The notes under the pieces are model-generated. The model was not told the origin of the DNA, did no database searches, and saw only the letters and a list, made by a program, of their open reading frames with translations. Positions 63,732 through 64,000 of a stretch of DNA of 64,000 bases are shown piece by piece; the stretch's first letter is position 1, and each line of letters starts with the position of its first letter. Origin of the DNA: Blattamonas nauphoetae (lineage: Eukaryota; Preaxostyla; Oxymonadida); the NCBI GenBank assembly GCA_033064195.1, contig JARBJD010000196.1, forward strand, positions 62,001 to 126,000, read 5' to 3'. Made by a program: the position numbers and the translations under genes.

Positions 63732-64000
63732 ATGAAAGCCATCCAAAAGAAGAAAGTGATCAAGAAAGCGAAAGGACAAGCTCCATCTCCTCAATCTCCT
63801 CAATCACCTCAACTCCAACAATCCCTCGCATTCAACCAGCCGAGACACGCTGCGCAGAGACTTGTCTTCTCTTCCGAACTGAAAAGTCTGGACGAACCGG
63901 AGAGCGGGCCGTTCTGTTCCCAGTCCTTCTGCCATTCACTCCTCGCTGTGGAAGTCCACTCAGACTCGTTCACAATAGGACATCACTACTCGTTCATTCT
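63732..64000 (+). CDS. Partial gene, start of a Lys-rich protein (3' end outside window)
   Basis: An open frame from ATG 63732 (MKAIQKKKVIKKAKGQ) to the window edge, preceded in frame by a few codons (EPLTLVEK) after a CTAG that could be a splice acceptor. A Pro/Gln/Ser linker (SPQSPQSPQLQQ) leads into VFSSELKSLDEPESGPF and HHYSFIL, which looks like the start of a beta-sandwich domain. From memory this K-rich linker followed by FSSELKS recurs in oxymonad proteins. Function unknown. Confidence 0.5.
   Translation, partial: MKAIQKKKVIKKAKGQAPSPQSPQSPQLQQSLAFNQPRHAAQRLVFSSELKSLDEPESGPFCSQSFCHSLLAVEVHSDSFTIGHHYSFI

Noticed and set aside
1-64000. tRNA or rRNA genes
   Set aside because: I looked for A/B-box-like cloverleaf patterns and rRNA core sequences and saw none; a tRNAscan run would be decisive.

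Overview
The window looks like nuclear DNA of an anaerobic flagellate of the Preaxostyla (oxymonads). From memory of its expanded protein families I would suggest Blattamonas nauphoetae or a close relative. The reasons are long intron-poor genes, a few introns of about 55-60 bp, very Ser/Thr-rich surface proteins with a beta-helix ectodomain and a kinase-like tail, a large family of ARM-like proteins, and many Tc1/mariner-type and MITE-like insertions. I ran no database search; family names rest on motifs seen in the translations.

Layout. 1-28.3 kb holds three large paralogues of one surface receptor family. A (1-3006, +) is cut by the window edge. B (12131-19981, -) and C (20158-27486, +) are head to head across 176 bp and form an imperfect palindrome of about 17 kb. 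C is intact (2442 aa: signal peptide, beta-helix modules, one membrane helix, pseudokinase tail). B is a young pseudogene with one nonsense codon and a MITE. Between A and B lies a nest of transposons: a long TIR element whose left TIR was hit by a mariner with perfect TA duplications, a minisatellite, a decayed beta-helix gene and another MITE.

28.5-43.7 kb is mixed housekeeping and family genes: a coiled-coil/SPRY-like protein (D, 28583-29899 plus unresolved 5' exons), a TauE/SafE-type permease (31035-32759), two ARM-like proteins (33280-34356 and 34700-37405), a small spliced coiled-coil gene, a longer split ARM-like gene with in-frame stops (39114-42508), and a ubiquitin-protease remnant.

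43.7-56.1 kb is a second copy of the SPRY gene (E), split into three pieces by two insertion events. The first is a pair of back-to-back TA-type transposons. The second is a 7.1 kb composite flanked by a 22-bp direct repeat of the gene itself. The composite holds a TIR-bounded block carrying a casein-kinase-1-like pseudogene, and a broken Polinton/Maverick-like fossil. 56.2-61.6 kb has pseudogene copies of the large ARM-like gene (G) and of the receptor (H), each carrying a MITE of the same family with AT duplications. 62.0-64 kb has one more ARM-like gene and the start of a partial gene.

The overall picture is a fast-evolving subtelomere-like or accessory region: receptor, SPRY and ARM-like families duplicate together, exchange sequence by apparent gene conversion, and are repeatedly broken by DNA transposons.
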